In this document: positions 6,048 to 14,880 of the stretch, piece by piece | Layout: each line of letters starts with the position of its first letter | How positions within the stretch are numbered: position 1 is the first letter of the stretch | NCBI GenBank assembly: GCA_913054445.1 | Contig: CAJXIK010000005.1 | Coordinates: 1 to 22,116 of the forward strand | Origin: an uncultured Bermanella sp. | Lineage (GTDB): Bacteria > Pseudomonadota > Gammaproteobacteria > Pseudomonadales > Oceanobacteraceae | Length of the DNA: 22,116 nt | Reading direction: 5' to 3' | Notes under the pieces: model-generated | What the model saw: only the letters and a program-made list of their open reading frames with translations | Database searches by the model: none | Told to the model about the DNA's origin: nothing | Position numbers and translations under genes: made by a program

Positions 6048-9000
6048 TTATGATTTATTGACAGCGGTGAAGGCGGCGAACTGCTGAGTTAAAAACGTTT
6101 CCATAGTTTTAATACTGGCAATGATGTTGTCGGCGGCGAGAAACTTGGCGCGCAATAACTCTTCTTGCGCGATCATCCTATTATCTAAAGACAGTTGATC
6201 TTCGGCAATATCCAGTAAGTCACTCTTTAAGCTGCCCACCTTTAGATTTAAGGTACCCGTGCCTGTCTTTAAATACGTATCTAAGAAATTGTCGAGCTGA
6301 TCGGCCAAGCCAGAAATGTAATTGATGGACCCCCTAGCCCCTGTGCTACCTCCCAATACCTTGACACGAATGCCGCTGGCTTTATCTATTTCACCCACCA
6401 CATTACTGCCTGACTTACCCTCGGCGGTGCCCACCTGAAAACCATAGGCGGTGGAAGCGGCGGCTGACACTGTGGTCATGCTTACCTTAGAGGATGCCCC
6501 TCTTAGGTCCGATATTAAACTGATTTTTCCGAAGAGGGCGGACGAGAGGTCGCTGGTATATTCTACTTTCACCCCGTAGATAAGATCGAGGAAATCCTGA
6601 GTCTCATTAACCGCTTTCTCAATAGCCGCAGCAAATTCAGAACCCGATGTATAGGCTTTCTGTGGCACGGTTACCTCTGCCGATACCCCATTTAAGCTTA
6701 GGGTAAATTTATCATTGGTGGCGTCTATGGTCACAGAACCGTTCACCGCCAAAGAGGTTTGATTGGCGATATAAAAACCATTGGTGGCCGCGGTATTGCC
6801 ATTTTGTGCGGATAAAAATTGGCCACTGCCCTTGGCGGCCACACCGTTAATGGTGCCAGAAACATCTGTGCCCTTAGTGACGGTTGTTTCCGTGCCATCG
6901 GGAATATGCAGCCCAAGATTGGCGATGGCCTTGGCGCTCACATTGCTAAATTGAAGCGTGGTGGCGTTGCCGCCTATGGTGACCTCCAATCGCCCAACGC
7001 CACCACTGGCGTCATTGACGAAGTCCACATTGGCGGTCACGTCGTAACCAAATTTGACATTGTTATTGATGCCAAAGGCATCGTAACCATCTGTTTGGGT
7101 TTCGGCGATCAAGCCTAAATTGGCCACCGTGGTGCCGCCTAAATTTGCAATTTGCACGCTGGCACTGGAACCAAAGGTGGCCGCCGTCTTGATGCCCAGC
7201 TTAGCCACCGTGGCAAGCACTAGCTTATTGCTGCTGTCGCGTTTGGCCAGTACGTCCCCCGCCTGAAATTGGCCGGATGCCACGAGGGCAAGATCCAGCG
7301 CCGTTTGAATGGCGCTAAGGGTATCGTCGCCGTCCCCGGCGCTGGCATCTGTGTTCACATCCACACTCATCGTGACACCGTCTACCGTCATATCGAAGGT
7401 GGCATTGTTGGCAGCACTAAAATTGACGCCTGTGGTAATCACTGCCGCTGCGGTGGTTTGTGCGCCGCGACCATCGCTGGTGACTTGCATGTTTTGCGTA
7501 TGGCCGGTGGCCACGGTGGTTAACTGTAAGCCCGTACCCGACAGAGATGCAGTGACCACGCCCGCCCCAATGGCCGCATCGAGGGCGGTCTGCACATCGG
7601 TAACATTGTTGCCCAGATTACTATTCACAATAATTTCGGTGGCGGTGCCATTCACGTTCAGCACAAAGCCAGAATTTGCGGTGGTAAAGTTGACGTCGCT
7701 CGATATGTCCCGAGTGCCCACATCGCTGGCGGCCCCCACCACCTTGCCAGCAAAATTAGCGTCGATGGCAAGGGCGGTATTAATGGCCGACTCTAGGGCC
7801 GTGGCCACATCGTTGCCTGTGGTATAGGTTCCCGCCGCCACCTCGATGGTCGTGGCCGTGGCCGTGCCATCTAGGCTTAAATCGAATGTGGCCTCGCTGG
7901 CCGCGAGGGTTAAACCGACATCGCGGCCATTGGTTTGTACGCCGTCGCTGTCACTCAAGCCCAGTAAGGTATCTGAAGAGGTGGTGCCCACCGCACTGAT
8001 TTCGAGGCTCTTGGCCGAGCCCACCGCACTGGTGGTAAACAAGAGTTTATTATTGCTATTAAACGAAGCGGTGACTAAGCCGTTTAAGGCGGTGGCATCT
8101 ATGGCATTTTGAATCGCCTGCAGGGTATCTTTGCGATCGCCGAAGACGCTGTCGGCGTTTAAATCTGATCCCAGTGCGTCTTGATTTACCGTCACCGCCA
8201 CCGCCGCCGCACCATCGACTTTAAGCGAGAACGTGGCATTGGTGGCGTTAAAATTAATACCCAGCGTGCTGGCAACCGAGGTGGTCGAAGGCATCGTGCT
8301 GGCCCCTAACCCCACCAGATAAGCAGAGGATAACGGCGCAATGCTAGTGCCGTTAAAGGTGCCCACCCCCAGCTTGTTGATGCCCAGAGAGTTGGCCGAA
8401 TTAGTATCCACCGTGGTAAAAGAAACCTCTGAGCTGGCCCCATATTTATTGGAGATCACATCAAAACTCTTACTGGTGGCATCGTAGGCCACCGCCACGC
8501 TGGCCCCCTTAGCCACTAGGGTCGAGGTGCCATTAATTTTGGATTGCAGCTCGGCCGCCAATGATGCCCCTGTGCTGTAGCTGCCTTGGGCGAGAGTAAA
8601 GCTGCCTGAGGTGCCATCGACATTGATAGTGTATTGATCGTTGGCGTCATTTATGACCACGGGTGCCAAGAAATCTAAGGCCGAGACAGTAGCCCCGGTA
8701 AACTCGCCGCGGGTGGCGAGGGTCGTTATGTTGATGTCGTACTGGCCGGCTTGGGTATTAACGGAATCGTTCTTGTAGACAATTTGCGAGTCCGTAGTCG
8801 CGCCGCTAATGCCAAAGATGTTGATGACCCCCTCTCGGTCTTTTTTCATGGCCGCTAAAAAAGTACCCACATCAAACTGCAACCTAAACTCGTTTCCTTG
8901 ACTACGGTGAATGCCCAGTTCGGCAAAGGACTCGAACTCTTTACCAGTAATCCCCGAGACCGAGCTGGCAAATAAACTGTTTACCCCCAGCATGGCACTG

Positions 9001-10007
9001 CGAATGGTGCTTTCACCCGTGAGTAGGCCCGCCTCTCTATTGGCGGCATCGTAATCGGTATGCTCGGCCACCACATCGGCCAGTTCATTATAGGCCACCA
9101 CCAACTCATCAATTTTATCGGTGAAGACTTCTAGGTCGGCCCCCACGATCACCGTGACATTTTTACCCACGCTGGCCGATTGTAGGTCGATGGTGGTGCC
9201 GGTGATTAGGTCGGTGATGGCATTGGACTCACGAGTCACCAACAGGCCGTTATAGGTGAGGGTGGCATCTTGGGCTTTTTGTGATTGCACGATGTTGGCG
9301 GCGGTTGCCTGATTGGTATTAAAGCCCAAGGCTTCGAGGCCATCACTGGACAAGGCACCGTTGGTGGCGGCACGGGCGACGATCTCCATGCTGTTATCTA
9401 AACCAGAATCGTCGCTCACGATGCTCAACTTATAACCGCTACCATCGAACACGATGGCGGCGGTGACCGCGAGACCCGCTTCATTGTTGATGGCATCGCG
9501 CACATCTGAAAGGCGGGCATTTGCGCCAATGGTGACCGTAGCACCGGTTTTATCGGCGTTCTCGGTGAAGGTATCGTATGCGCCGCCGCCAGTATAGGTG
9601 GTGGTGCCGAAGGTAAATTCCAACACCCCGCCATCGACACTCACGATGGCATCGGCATCGACATAGGAGGCGCTGGCCAAGGAATGCGTCTGCGCCACCG
9701 CCTGCACTTCCACCGTGTAACTGCCGGGCACCCCGTCTGTGCCGGCGCTGACGGTTAAGATGCTTTCATCGCTTGAGGAGGATACCGTGTTGCTAATAAC
9801 ATCGGGGTCGGAGAGGCTTGCAACCACTTTTTGAAAACTAAAGAGCTTGCTATTTACCTCGCCAAAGGCTGATATTTTGGCATCGGTGAGGTCTTTGCGA
9901 GCCGTGATCAGGCTCTCTGAAGCGGCCCTATCGGCGGAGATAATATTTTCTAGTAGCTCGCTGGTTAATACGTTTGAGCCTAAGCCGAGTGTTTGTATGC
10001 TGGCCAT
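6048..10007 (-). CDS. fliD: Giant flagellar filament cap protein FliD (HAP2)
   Basis: The cap protein sits at the filament tip and directs flagellin polymerisation. At 1319 aa it is about three times the usual 430-480 aa. The N-terminal FliD domain is clear (residues 2-110, SIQTLGLGSNVLTSELLENI and the PGSYTVEV stretch). FliD_C begins at about 245 and runs to the IINIFG-like end near 398. The final helical leg (about 1208-1319, with ISGLADQLDNFLDTYL) completes that domain. About 800 residues are inserted between the two halves. The insert consists of Ala/Thr/Ser-rich beta-type modules of the general form F-x-L-x-(V/L)-D/N-G ... YTTG ... A-L-x-x-A-I-N, recognisable at least five times. The insert reads through without a stop. 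GGAGGC precedes the ATG. A sigma-54 promoter lies at 10046-10061. Confidence 0.95.
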   Translation of the reverse strand: MASIQTLGLGSNVLTSELLENIISADRAASESLITARKDLTDAKISAFGEVNSKLFSFQKVVASLSDPDVISNTVSSSSDESILTVSAGTDGVPGSYTVEVQAVAQTHSLASASYVDADAIVSVDGGVLEFTFGTTTYTGGGAYDTFTENADKTGATVTIGANARLSDVRDAINNEAGLAVTAAIVFDGSGYKLSIVSDDSGLDNSMEIVARAATNGALSSDGLEALGFNTNQATAANIVQSQKAQDATLTYNGLLVTRESNAITDLITGTTIDLQSASVGKNVTVIVGADLEVFTDKIDELVVAYNELADVVAEHTDYDAANREAGLLTGESTIRSAMLGVNSLFASSVSGITGKEFESFAELGIHRSQGNEFRLQFDVGTFLAAMKKDREGVINIFGISGATTDSQIVYKNDSVNTQAGQYDINITTLATRGEFTGATVSALDFLAPVVINDANDQYTINVDGTSGSFTLAQGSYSTGASLAAELQSKINGTSTLVAKGASVAVAYDATSKSFDVISNKYGASSEVSFTTVDTNSANSLGINKLGVGTFNGTSIAPLSSAYLVGLGASTMPSTTSVASTLGINFNATNATFSLKVDGAAAVAVTVNQDALGSDLNADSVFGDRKDTLQAIQNAIDATALNGLVTASFNSNNKLLFTTSAVGSAKSLEISAVGTTSSDTLLGLSDSDGVQTNGRDVGLTLAASEATFDLSLDGTATATTIEVAAGTYTTGNDVATALESAINTALAIDANFAGKVVGAASDVGTRDISSDVNFTTANSGFVLNVNGTATEIIVNSNLGNNVTDVQTALDAAIGAGVVTASLSGTGLQLTTVATGHTQNMQVTSDGRGAQTTAAAVITTGVNFSAANNATFDMTVDGVTMSVDVNTDASAGDGDDTLSAIQTALDLALVASGQFQAGDVLAKRDSSNKLVLATVAKLGIKTAATFGSSASVQIANLGGTTVANLGLIAETQTDGYDAFGINNNVKFGYDVTANVDFVNDASGGVGRLEVTIGGNATTLQFSNVSAKAIANLGLHIPDGTETTVTKGTDVSGTINGVAAKGSGQFLSAQNGNTAATNGFYIANQTSLAVNGSVTIDATNDKFTLSLNGVSAEVTVPQKAYTSGSEFAAAIEKAVNETQDFLDLIYGVKVEYTSDLSSALFGKISLISDLRGASSKVSMTTVSAAASTAYGFQVGTAEGKSGSNVVGEIDKASGIRVKVLGGSTGARGSINYISGLADQLDNFLDTYLKTGTGTLNLKVGSLKSDLLDIAEDQLSLDNRMIAQEELLRAKFLAADNIIASIKTMETFLTQQFAAFTAVNKS

Positions 10008-10045
10008 GGAGCCTCCGCATATTTATCTGAACAATCAATTAGTCA

Positions 10046-10061
10046 GGCAATTGCTGTGCCT
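10046..10061 (-). promoter_or_regulatory. Sigma-54 promoter of fliD
   Basis: The minus strand reads AGGCACAGCAATTGCC: GGCAC and TTGC elements with the required ten bases between GG and GC. The predicted start near 10034 leaves a leader of about 27 bases before the fliD ATG. It lies downstream of the flaG terminator, so fliD is a separate transcription unit. Confidence 0.8.
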
Positions 10062-10100
10062 ATATTTTAAGGGTCGCGCCTACTAAAAATCCCTTTCATG

Positions 10101-10139
10101 AAAAACCCCATTACTGCCTTTAACGGCCGTAATGGGGTT
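10101..10139 (-). terminator. Rho-independent terminator after flaG
   Basis: An 11-bp perfect stem (AACCCCATTAC at 10104-10114 with GTAATGGGGTT at 10129-10139) is extended inward by GCC/GGC around a six-base loop. On the minus strand it ends in GGGGTTTTT. It closes the flagellin-flaG transcript about 100 bp past the flaG stop codon and just before the fliD promoter. Confidence 0.8.
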
Positions 10140-10242
10140 GGCTTTAATTTGAGTTTAGACTAAACAAGCATAACCCAAACCATTTCTTGCGTGACGTGCC
10201 TCACACCCTATTTAACGTTTAAAGATGGTGAAGCACGGGCAC

Positions 10243-10644
10243 TTACACTTGAGCTTCAAATAACAGCGACGGTTCCTCCTCGTTGAGTCTGCGCGCCAAC
10301 TCTAGGACTAACTCATTGGGAATCTGCCGGATCAGTTGATCCGACTCCCGATCGTAGACTTTAATCACGGTCTTGCCGCTCTCATCGTCCACCTGGAAGT
10401 TAAGGCTCCTGGCGGTGTTCTGCACATATTCATTGAGCTTGGAGACGGCATGCTCCACCTGCTGGCTGTCCGTCTCTGCTGCCACCTTCACCACATTTTC
10501 CAGAGGCAAGGATTGACCGCTTTTTTCTGCCGCCGTTACCTCTGTTTTCTCAACTTGCACCCTAGCGTTTGCAGGAGGTGCAGTGGTTAGCATGGAACCG
10601 GGCTGGCTTTCGACCCTGTTCATATTTGCTTTGATCTCACTCAT
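10243..10644 (-). CDS. flaG: FlaG family flagellar protein
   Basis: A 133-aa protein between flagellin and fliD, the usual position of flaG in polar flagellates. The N-terminal half is low-complexity. The C-terminal half (about 65-133) is the FlaG domain: an amphipathic helix with the LNEYVQNTARSLNF core, a short beta region (VDDESGKTVIKVYD) and the RQIPNELVLELARRL helix. FlaG affects filament length in Pseudomonas fluorescens and Vibrio; its mechanism is not settled. AGAGGTG lies five bases before the ATG. No promoter is visible in the 74-bp gap from flagellin, so it is probably transcribed by read-through past the hairpin at 10687-10709. Confidence 0.92.
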   Translation of the reverse strand: MSEIKANMNRVESQPGSMLTTAPPANARVQVEKTEVTAAEKSGQSLPLENVVKVAAETDSQQVEHAVSKLNEYVQNTARSLNFQVDDESGKTVIKVYDRESDQLIRQIPNELVLELARRLNEEEPSLLFEAQV

Positions 10645-10686
10645 ATTTCACCTCTTCTAAGCTAAATTCTAATGACTTCGTAGAAC

Positions 10687-10709
10687 CAGGGCCTCATCCT
10701 GAGGCCCTG
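10687..10709 (-). terminator. GC-rich hairpin after the flagellin gene
   Basis: A perfect 10-bp stem, CAGGGCCTCA paired with TGAGGCCCTG around a three-base loop, begins ten bases after the flagellin stop. It lacks a U-tract on the minus strand (GTTCTACG follows). It probably acts as a partial terminator or 3' stabiliser that favours flagellin over flaG mRNA. Confidence 0.6.
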
Positions 10710-10718
10710 CTATCCAGC

Positions 10719-13700
10719 CTATCCGAGTAATGACAACACTTGCTGTGGTGCCGCGTTGGCTTGCGCCAAGATGGAGATACCCGCCTGTTGCAGCACCTGA
10801 GACCTTGACAGTTCGGCAGTCTCGGACGCGAAATCCGCATCCTGAATTCGCGAGTTCGCCGCTTGTAGGTTAATAGATGTCAACGACAGGTTGTTCACCG
10901 TGCTGTCTAGTCGGTTTTGAATGGCACCCAAGTCAGCCCGCTGAGTGGCCACCGAGCCGATGGCGTTGTCTAGCGCCTTGATGGCCAGTTCGGCCCCAGC
11001 TACTGTGCTGATGTCGAGGTCGGAAAGACGCGTACCCGCTTCGGAGGAGCCATACTCGCCGACTCTGAAACCCAGTTCCTCTAGGGCGGCAGCGCCATTG
11101 GCACCGGCCTGCACATCTATGGTGCCTGGGCCATCTAGGGTCACCGTACTGTAGGTGGTTTGTGCGGTGGCGGCGAAGGTTGCCCCCCCACTAATATCCG
11201 CTTCCACCACATTAAGACCCAGTGCCGCTCCGGTTAGGGCCGCTAGGGTGCCCCCAGATTCTCGCGCCGATTTTTCATTGTTATTAATGACAACACTGAT
11301 ATTACGACCATCGGCGGCATTGAGGGTGATGCCCTTACCGTCATCCACCGCGGCCACACCCGTTTGTCCGGAGATGGCGTTGATGGCAGAGATAGTAGCG
11401 GCCCGGTCATCGGCCCCGCCATTGGCACCATTGGTAGTGATGGTGGCGGTCTCCACGCCATTGATGAAGATAGAGCCTGTTTGGGCAGTGGAGGCCGGTG
11501 TCGTCGCCACCTGCACCCCTCCTGATAGGCTGGTGGTGTTGACGGTGGCATTGATACCGGTTTGATCCGCTACTCGATTGATGGCTGCCGCCGTGGCTAT
11601 GCCGCTGGCCTGCTTGCTGCTAGACAGGGCCGTGGTGTTAGAAGCCTGGTCATCGGCCGCCTTGGCGGTCTCTATGGCCACCCCGTTGAGCACAAGATCG
11701 CCGGAGTCGAGGCCATTAGGCATGGTGACCGTATCCACCGCCGTGGCCGATTTCATGTAATCTTGCAGGCCTGCCATGTTACTGAAGGTCGCGGTGGCGG
11801 TGTTATTGGCAAGGATTTCCACGCTGGAATTACTGCCCACTAGGTCTGAGGTGATGGTCACAAAGCCTTCGGTATTGAGCGCTAGGCTCACCCGCCCACT
11901 TTGGCCGGCCGCCGCAAGGTCCTCGTTGATTTCCGTCTCCACGTAGGCCAAGGCGGCCACCGCATCACTCATGGTGGCCAGTGCGATCTCGGCGTCTATG
12001 GTTGCACCGCCATCCACACTGATGCGCAGGGTCTCAGCCAATACGGTTCCAGCCACACCTAACAAGGCGGTACTGAATACCTGACCTAGGCTAGAGCCTT
12101 CGATGGCACCGGTGGAGGTGAGTACCCCTTGGGTGGATACCGCACCCGAGCTGCCAAAGGCGTTGGCGTTGTTGGTAATACCCAGTGCGGTAATTTCCAA
12201 GGCGTCGTTGGCAGTTTCCACCGCCGAGATTTCAATGGACGAGGTGGTGCCCTTAGAATTGGACTCGATCACCAGCTGATTGTCTGTGTTGGTGAAGACT
12301 CGCACCGAACCGCTTTGGCCGTCTGTGGTTAAGGCCGCATTGATTTGTGACTCGAGCCCAGTGAGGTAATTCGAGAGACTCGTGAAGTCGGTGGAGGTGG
12401 CCGTGGCTTGGGTGTAACTCACCGCCACCACGTTGCCTCCGTCCACTTCGATGCTAAAGGCCACGGTCATGGCAGCTGCTAAGCCCGATATGAGGTTATC
12501 GTCTAAACCCCCAGTGGAGGTTCTTTCTGCCACCATGCTGCCCGAGGTGGCGATGGCACCTGCGACCGATTGCGATTGACTGGATGCAAACGCCTGGCCC
12601 GCCGCAAATTCGCCGCTCTGTAAGCCTGAGCTTTCTAGGCTGCCGCTACCGGCGGTGATATTAATGGCATCGCCGTTGGTGGAACGCAGGGTTAATGAGC
12701 CCTCATAGGTTTCCGAGGCATTCTCCACCCCATTGACCCCCACGAAGCCATTGTCCGAGATAGCCCCTACGGTGTTACTGGCAAGGCCGATACCTAGGCC
12801 CTCTGCATCCACCGCTGACAGCCGCACCGCAGAGTCGCTGCCTTCTTCGTTAGATTGAATAGTCAAGCGATAACCCGCATCGTAGCCCACCGTTACCCGC
12901 CCAGTTTGGCCGTCGGCGATCAGCTGAGCATTGATGGCGGTCTGTACTTTTGACGAATAAGTATCCAGTTGTGCGATGAGGCCATTACCCAAAGTGGCTA
13001 ACGGTACGATCTCTGAACCAACCGAGACCACCACGGCGATGCCGCCATCCACCTGTATGGAGAAGGTGACATTGGTGGCTGAGGTCATCAGGGTATTAAC
13101 CGCCGCGCCGCTGTTGGTGGCCAAACCACGGGAACCCACATAGGTCGCCTTTTGGTTATCCTCGCCACTGCTGCCAGTGGCAGTGAAATACATGGAGCCA
13201 AAGCCTTCACCGGCGGCCCCAGCCGAGAAACTGCCGCCCAAGGCGTTGGAGGTGGTACCCACACCCATAATGTCGGCAAAATCGGCATCGGCGGCATCCA
13301 CGGCTGAGGTGACACCCGAAATCACTAAGGAAGAACCTACACCCACCCTATCTGAGGTAATGCTGATGACGCCGTTGGTGTGGGTCACGGTGACCGCCAC
13401 GTCTAACCCATTGGTGGAAATGGCGGTATCGATGGAACTTTGTAAGGCAGACACGACCTGGTCATCTGTGGTGCCCAAACTGCCGGTGAGGGTCACGGTG
13501 ATGGCTTCTTCACCATCGATGGCGATGTTCATAGCCGAGGTTAAGCTGCCATAATCTGAGATGGTACCCGATGCTTGAATGGTGGCTTGGGTGGCCACCG
13601 CACCGCTGCTGGCACCGGTGCCGCCGGCGGCCAAGCCGGTGGCAGAAGAGGTCACCGCACTGGCATAGGTGTTACCGTTGGCATCAAATTTATCATAACG

Positions 13701-14648
13701 AAGGTCGATGTTCTGACCGTCGGTGCCGGTGGTTAATGCGATGCCAGAGCCGTCTGTACCCGAGTCTATGGCGCTCACACCGGTTTGCGCGGAGACGGCG
13801 TTAATGGCCTGAATAACCGCGGCCCGATCGGCGGCGGTATCTACCCCCGCCGTGGCAACATTAATACTGACACCGTTTAAGGTGATGGAGCCATTGGTGG
13901 CCGCCGCAGTTTGGGCGGTACCGGCCGCCACGTTGACGTTAATTTCGGCGGCTACACCGGTGGAACTGGTTTTTTCATTGATGGCAGCCGCCTTAGAACG
14001 GGCCGAACGATCCGCACCTGCGGTGGAGAAACTGTCATCGGTGGCCGAGGAGGCACGAATACTCTCACCGTTTATGACCAAATCTCCATTGGCCAGAGCG
14101 CTGTCGGTTCCCAATGCGGAGATGCCCGCTTCCTGACCGGCACCGAGTTTTTCTGCGGTTAATTCGGAGATGGACACTTCCACCGTCTGGCCCGCGTTGG
14201 CACCAATTTGGAAGGTGGCGTTAAAAGAACCGTCTAGTAGTTTACGGCCGTTAAAGTCGGTTTCTTCTGCGGTACGAGTGACCTCGGCCAGCAGCTGATC
14301 CACTTCCGCTTGCAGTGCGCCACGGTCAACATCTGAGTTGGTGGCGTTGGCGGACTGTACCGCCAGCTCTCGAATACGCTGTAAGTTGTCGTTCATGGTG
14401 CCCAAGGCACCTTCTGCGGTTTGTGCCAAGGAGATACCATCACCGGCATTTCGAATGGCCACATTCAAACCCCGCACCTGCGAGTTGAAGCGGGTGGATA
14501 TGGCCAAACCCGCCGCATCATCCTTGGCGCTGTTGATACGCAAACCCGATGACAGGCGTTGCAAGGCCTGTTGGTTGGCCGTCTGGGACTTGTTGAGGTT
14601 ACGTTGCGCGGTTAACGACGCAATATTGGTATTAATAATTTGTGGCAT
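10719..14648 (-). CDS. fliC: Giant flagellin
   Basis: Filament subunit of 1309 aa, against about 280-500 aa in most bacteria. The N-terminal D0/D1 region (1-170: PQIINTNIASLTAQRNLN, the RLSSGLRINSAKDDAAGLAIS motif, NDNLQRIRELAVQSAN) and the C-terminal D1/D0 region (about 1205-1309, ending ILAQANAAPQQVLSLLG) are canonical. The outer domain of about 1000 residues is modular. A flagellin-hypervariable unit at about 186-320 recurs at about 977-1123 (both with DRAA-(V/T)-I-x-AINA-(V/I)-S-x-QTGV). Four beta-type units starting near 373, 526, 728 and 872 lie between them, sharing I-x-V-D-G-G ... GRVxV ... I-x-S-N/D ... GS-x-S. I see no cysteine. AAGGAG precedes the ATG. A sigma-28 promoter lies at 14718-14744. 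Secretion through the flagellar export gate is inferred. Confidence 0.97.
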   Translation of the reverse strand: MPQIINTNIASLTAQRNLNKSQTANQQALQRLSSGLRINSAKDDAAGLAISTRFNSQVRGLNVAIRNAGDGISLAQTAEGALGTMNDNLQRIRELAVQSANATNSDVDRGALQAEVDQLLAEVTRTAEETDFNGRKLLDGSFNATFQIGANAGQTVEVSISELTAEKLGAGQEAGISALGTDSALANGDLVINGESIRASSATDDSFSTAGADRSARSKAAAINEKTSSTGVAAEINVNVAAGTAQTAAATNGSITLNGVSINVATAGVDTAADRAAVIQAINAVSAQTGVSAIDSGTDGSGIALTTGTDGQNIDLRYDKFDANGNTYASAVTSSATGLAAGGTGASSGAVATQATIQASGTISDYGSLTSAMNIAIDGEEAITVTLTGSLGTTDDQVVSALQSSIDTAISTNGLDVAVTVTHTNGVISITSDRVGVGSSLVISGVTSAVDAADADFADIMGVGTTSNALGGSFSAGAAGEGFGSMYFTATGSSGEDNQKATYVGSRGLATNSGAAVNTLMTSATNVTFSIQVDGGIAVVVSVGSEIVPLATLGNGLIAQLDTYSSKVQTAINAQLIADGQTGRVTVGYDAGYRLTIQSNEEGSDSAVRLSAVDAEGLGIGLASNTVGAISDNGFVGVNGVENASETYEGSLTLRSTNGDAINITAGSGSLESSGLQSGEFAAGQAFASSQSQSVAGAIATSGSMVAERTSTGGLDDNLISGLAAAMTVAFSIEVDGGNVVAVSYTQATATSTDFTSLSNYLTGLESQINAALTTDGQSGSVRVFTNTDNQLVIESNSKGTTSSIEISAVETANDALEITALGITNNANAFGSSGAVSTQGVLTSTGAIEGSSLGQVFSTALLGVAGTVLAETLRISVDGGATIDAEIALATMSDAVAALAYVETEINEDLAAAGQSGRVSLALNTEGFVTITSDLVGSNSSVEILANNTATATFSNMAGLQDYMKSATAVDTVTMPNGLDSGDLVLNGVAIETAKAADDQASNTTALSSSKQASGIATAAAINRVADQTGINATVNTTSLSGGVQVATTPASTAQTGSIFINGVETATITTNGANGGADDRAATISAINAISGQTGVAAVDDGKGITLNAADGRNISVVINNNEKSARESGGTLAALTGAALGLNVVEADISGGATFAATAQTTYSTVTLDGPGTIDVQAGANGAAALEELGFRVGEYGSSEAGTRLSDLDISTVAGAELAIKALDNAIGSVATQRADLGAIQNRLDSTVNNLSLTSINLQAANSRIQDADFASETAELSRSQVLQQAGISILAQANAAPQQVLSLLG

Positions 14649-14717
14649 AGCACTTCTCCTTTTAACCGCCTGTCGGCAGTACCGCCTCTGTTGGGCAATA
14701 AATTCTGTTCACTGTAA

Positions 14718-14744
14718 ATAGCGGCCCTATGACGAATAACTTAA
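14718..14744 (-). promoter_or_regulatory. Sigma-28 (FliA) promoter of flagellin
   Basis: On the minus strand TTAAGTTA, 11 bases, GCCGCTAT, against TAAAGTTT-N11-GCCGATAA (6/8 and 6/8). The predicted start near 14711 gives a leader of about 63 bases. FliA dependence is the rule for flagellin genes. Confidence 0.8.
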
Positions 14745-14825
14745 TGCTTTTTTTATACCCGTTAGTAATTAGTTTAACTTTCAATAGATTATTAAAAATA
14801 AAAGGCACTCTACAGAGATACTTCA

Positions 14826-14841
14826 TGGCACAGTAAATGCG
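14826..14841 (+). promoter_or_regulatory. Sigma-54 promoter of maf
   Basis: TGGCACAGTAAATGCG has TGGCAC and TGC elements with ten bases between GG and GC, as sigma-54 requires. The predicted start near 14852 is about 28 bases before the maf start codon. The divergent spacer thus carries a FliA promoter for flagellin and a sigma-54 promoter for its glycosyltransferase. Confidence 0.7.
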
Positions 14842-14880
14842 TAATAGTTCTCACAAATCACTGCATCTAAGGGTCAAACC

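Noticed and set aside
7309..7827. Long plus-strand open frame inside fliD (also at 7846-8112)
   Set aside because: It lies fully antisense to a clear fliD coding frame, has low-complexity Val/Ala/Ser/Thr content that mirrors the repetitive insert, and no ribosome-binding site or recognisable domain.
11155..11565. Long plus-strand open frames inside flagellin (also 13177-13554 and 13852-14136)
   Set aside because: Antisense shadows of the stop-poor repetitive flagellin gene; composition is a mirror of the Ala/Thr-rich modules and there are no family motifs.
14649..14711. GC-rich repeats in the flagellin leader as a riboswitch or CsrA target
   Set aside because: GGCGGT recurs but no stable fold covering the ribosome-binding site and no clear pair of ANGGA hairpin loops could be made by eye.
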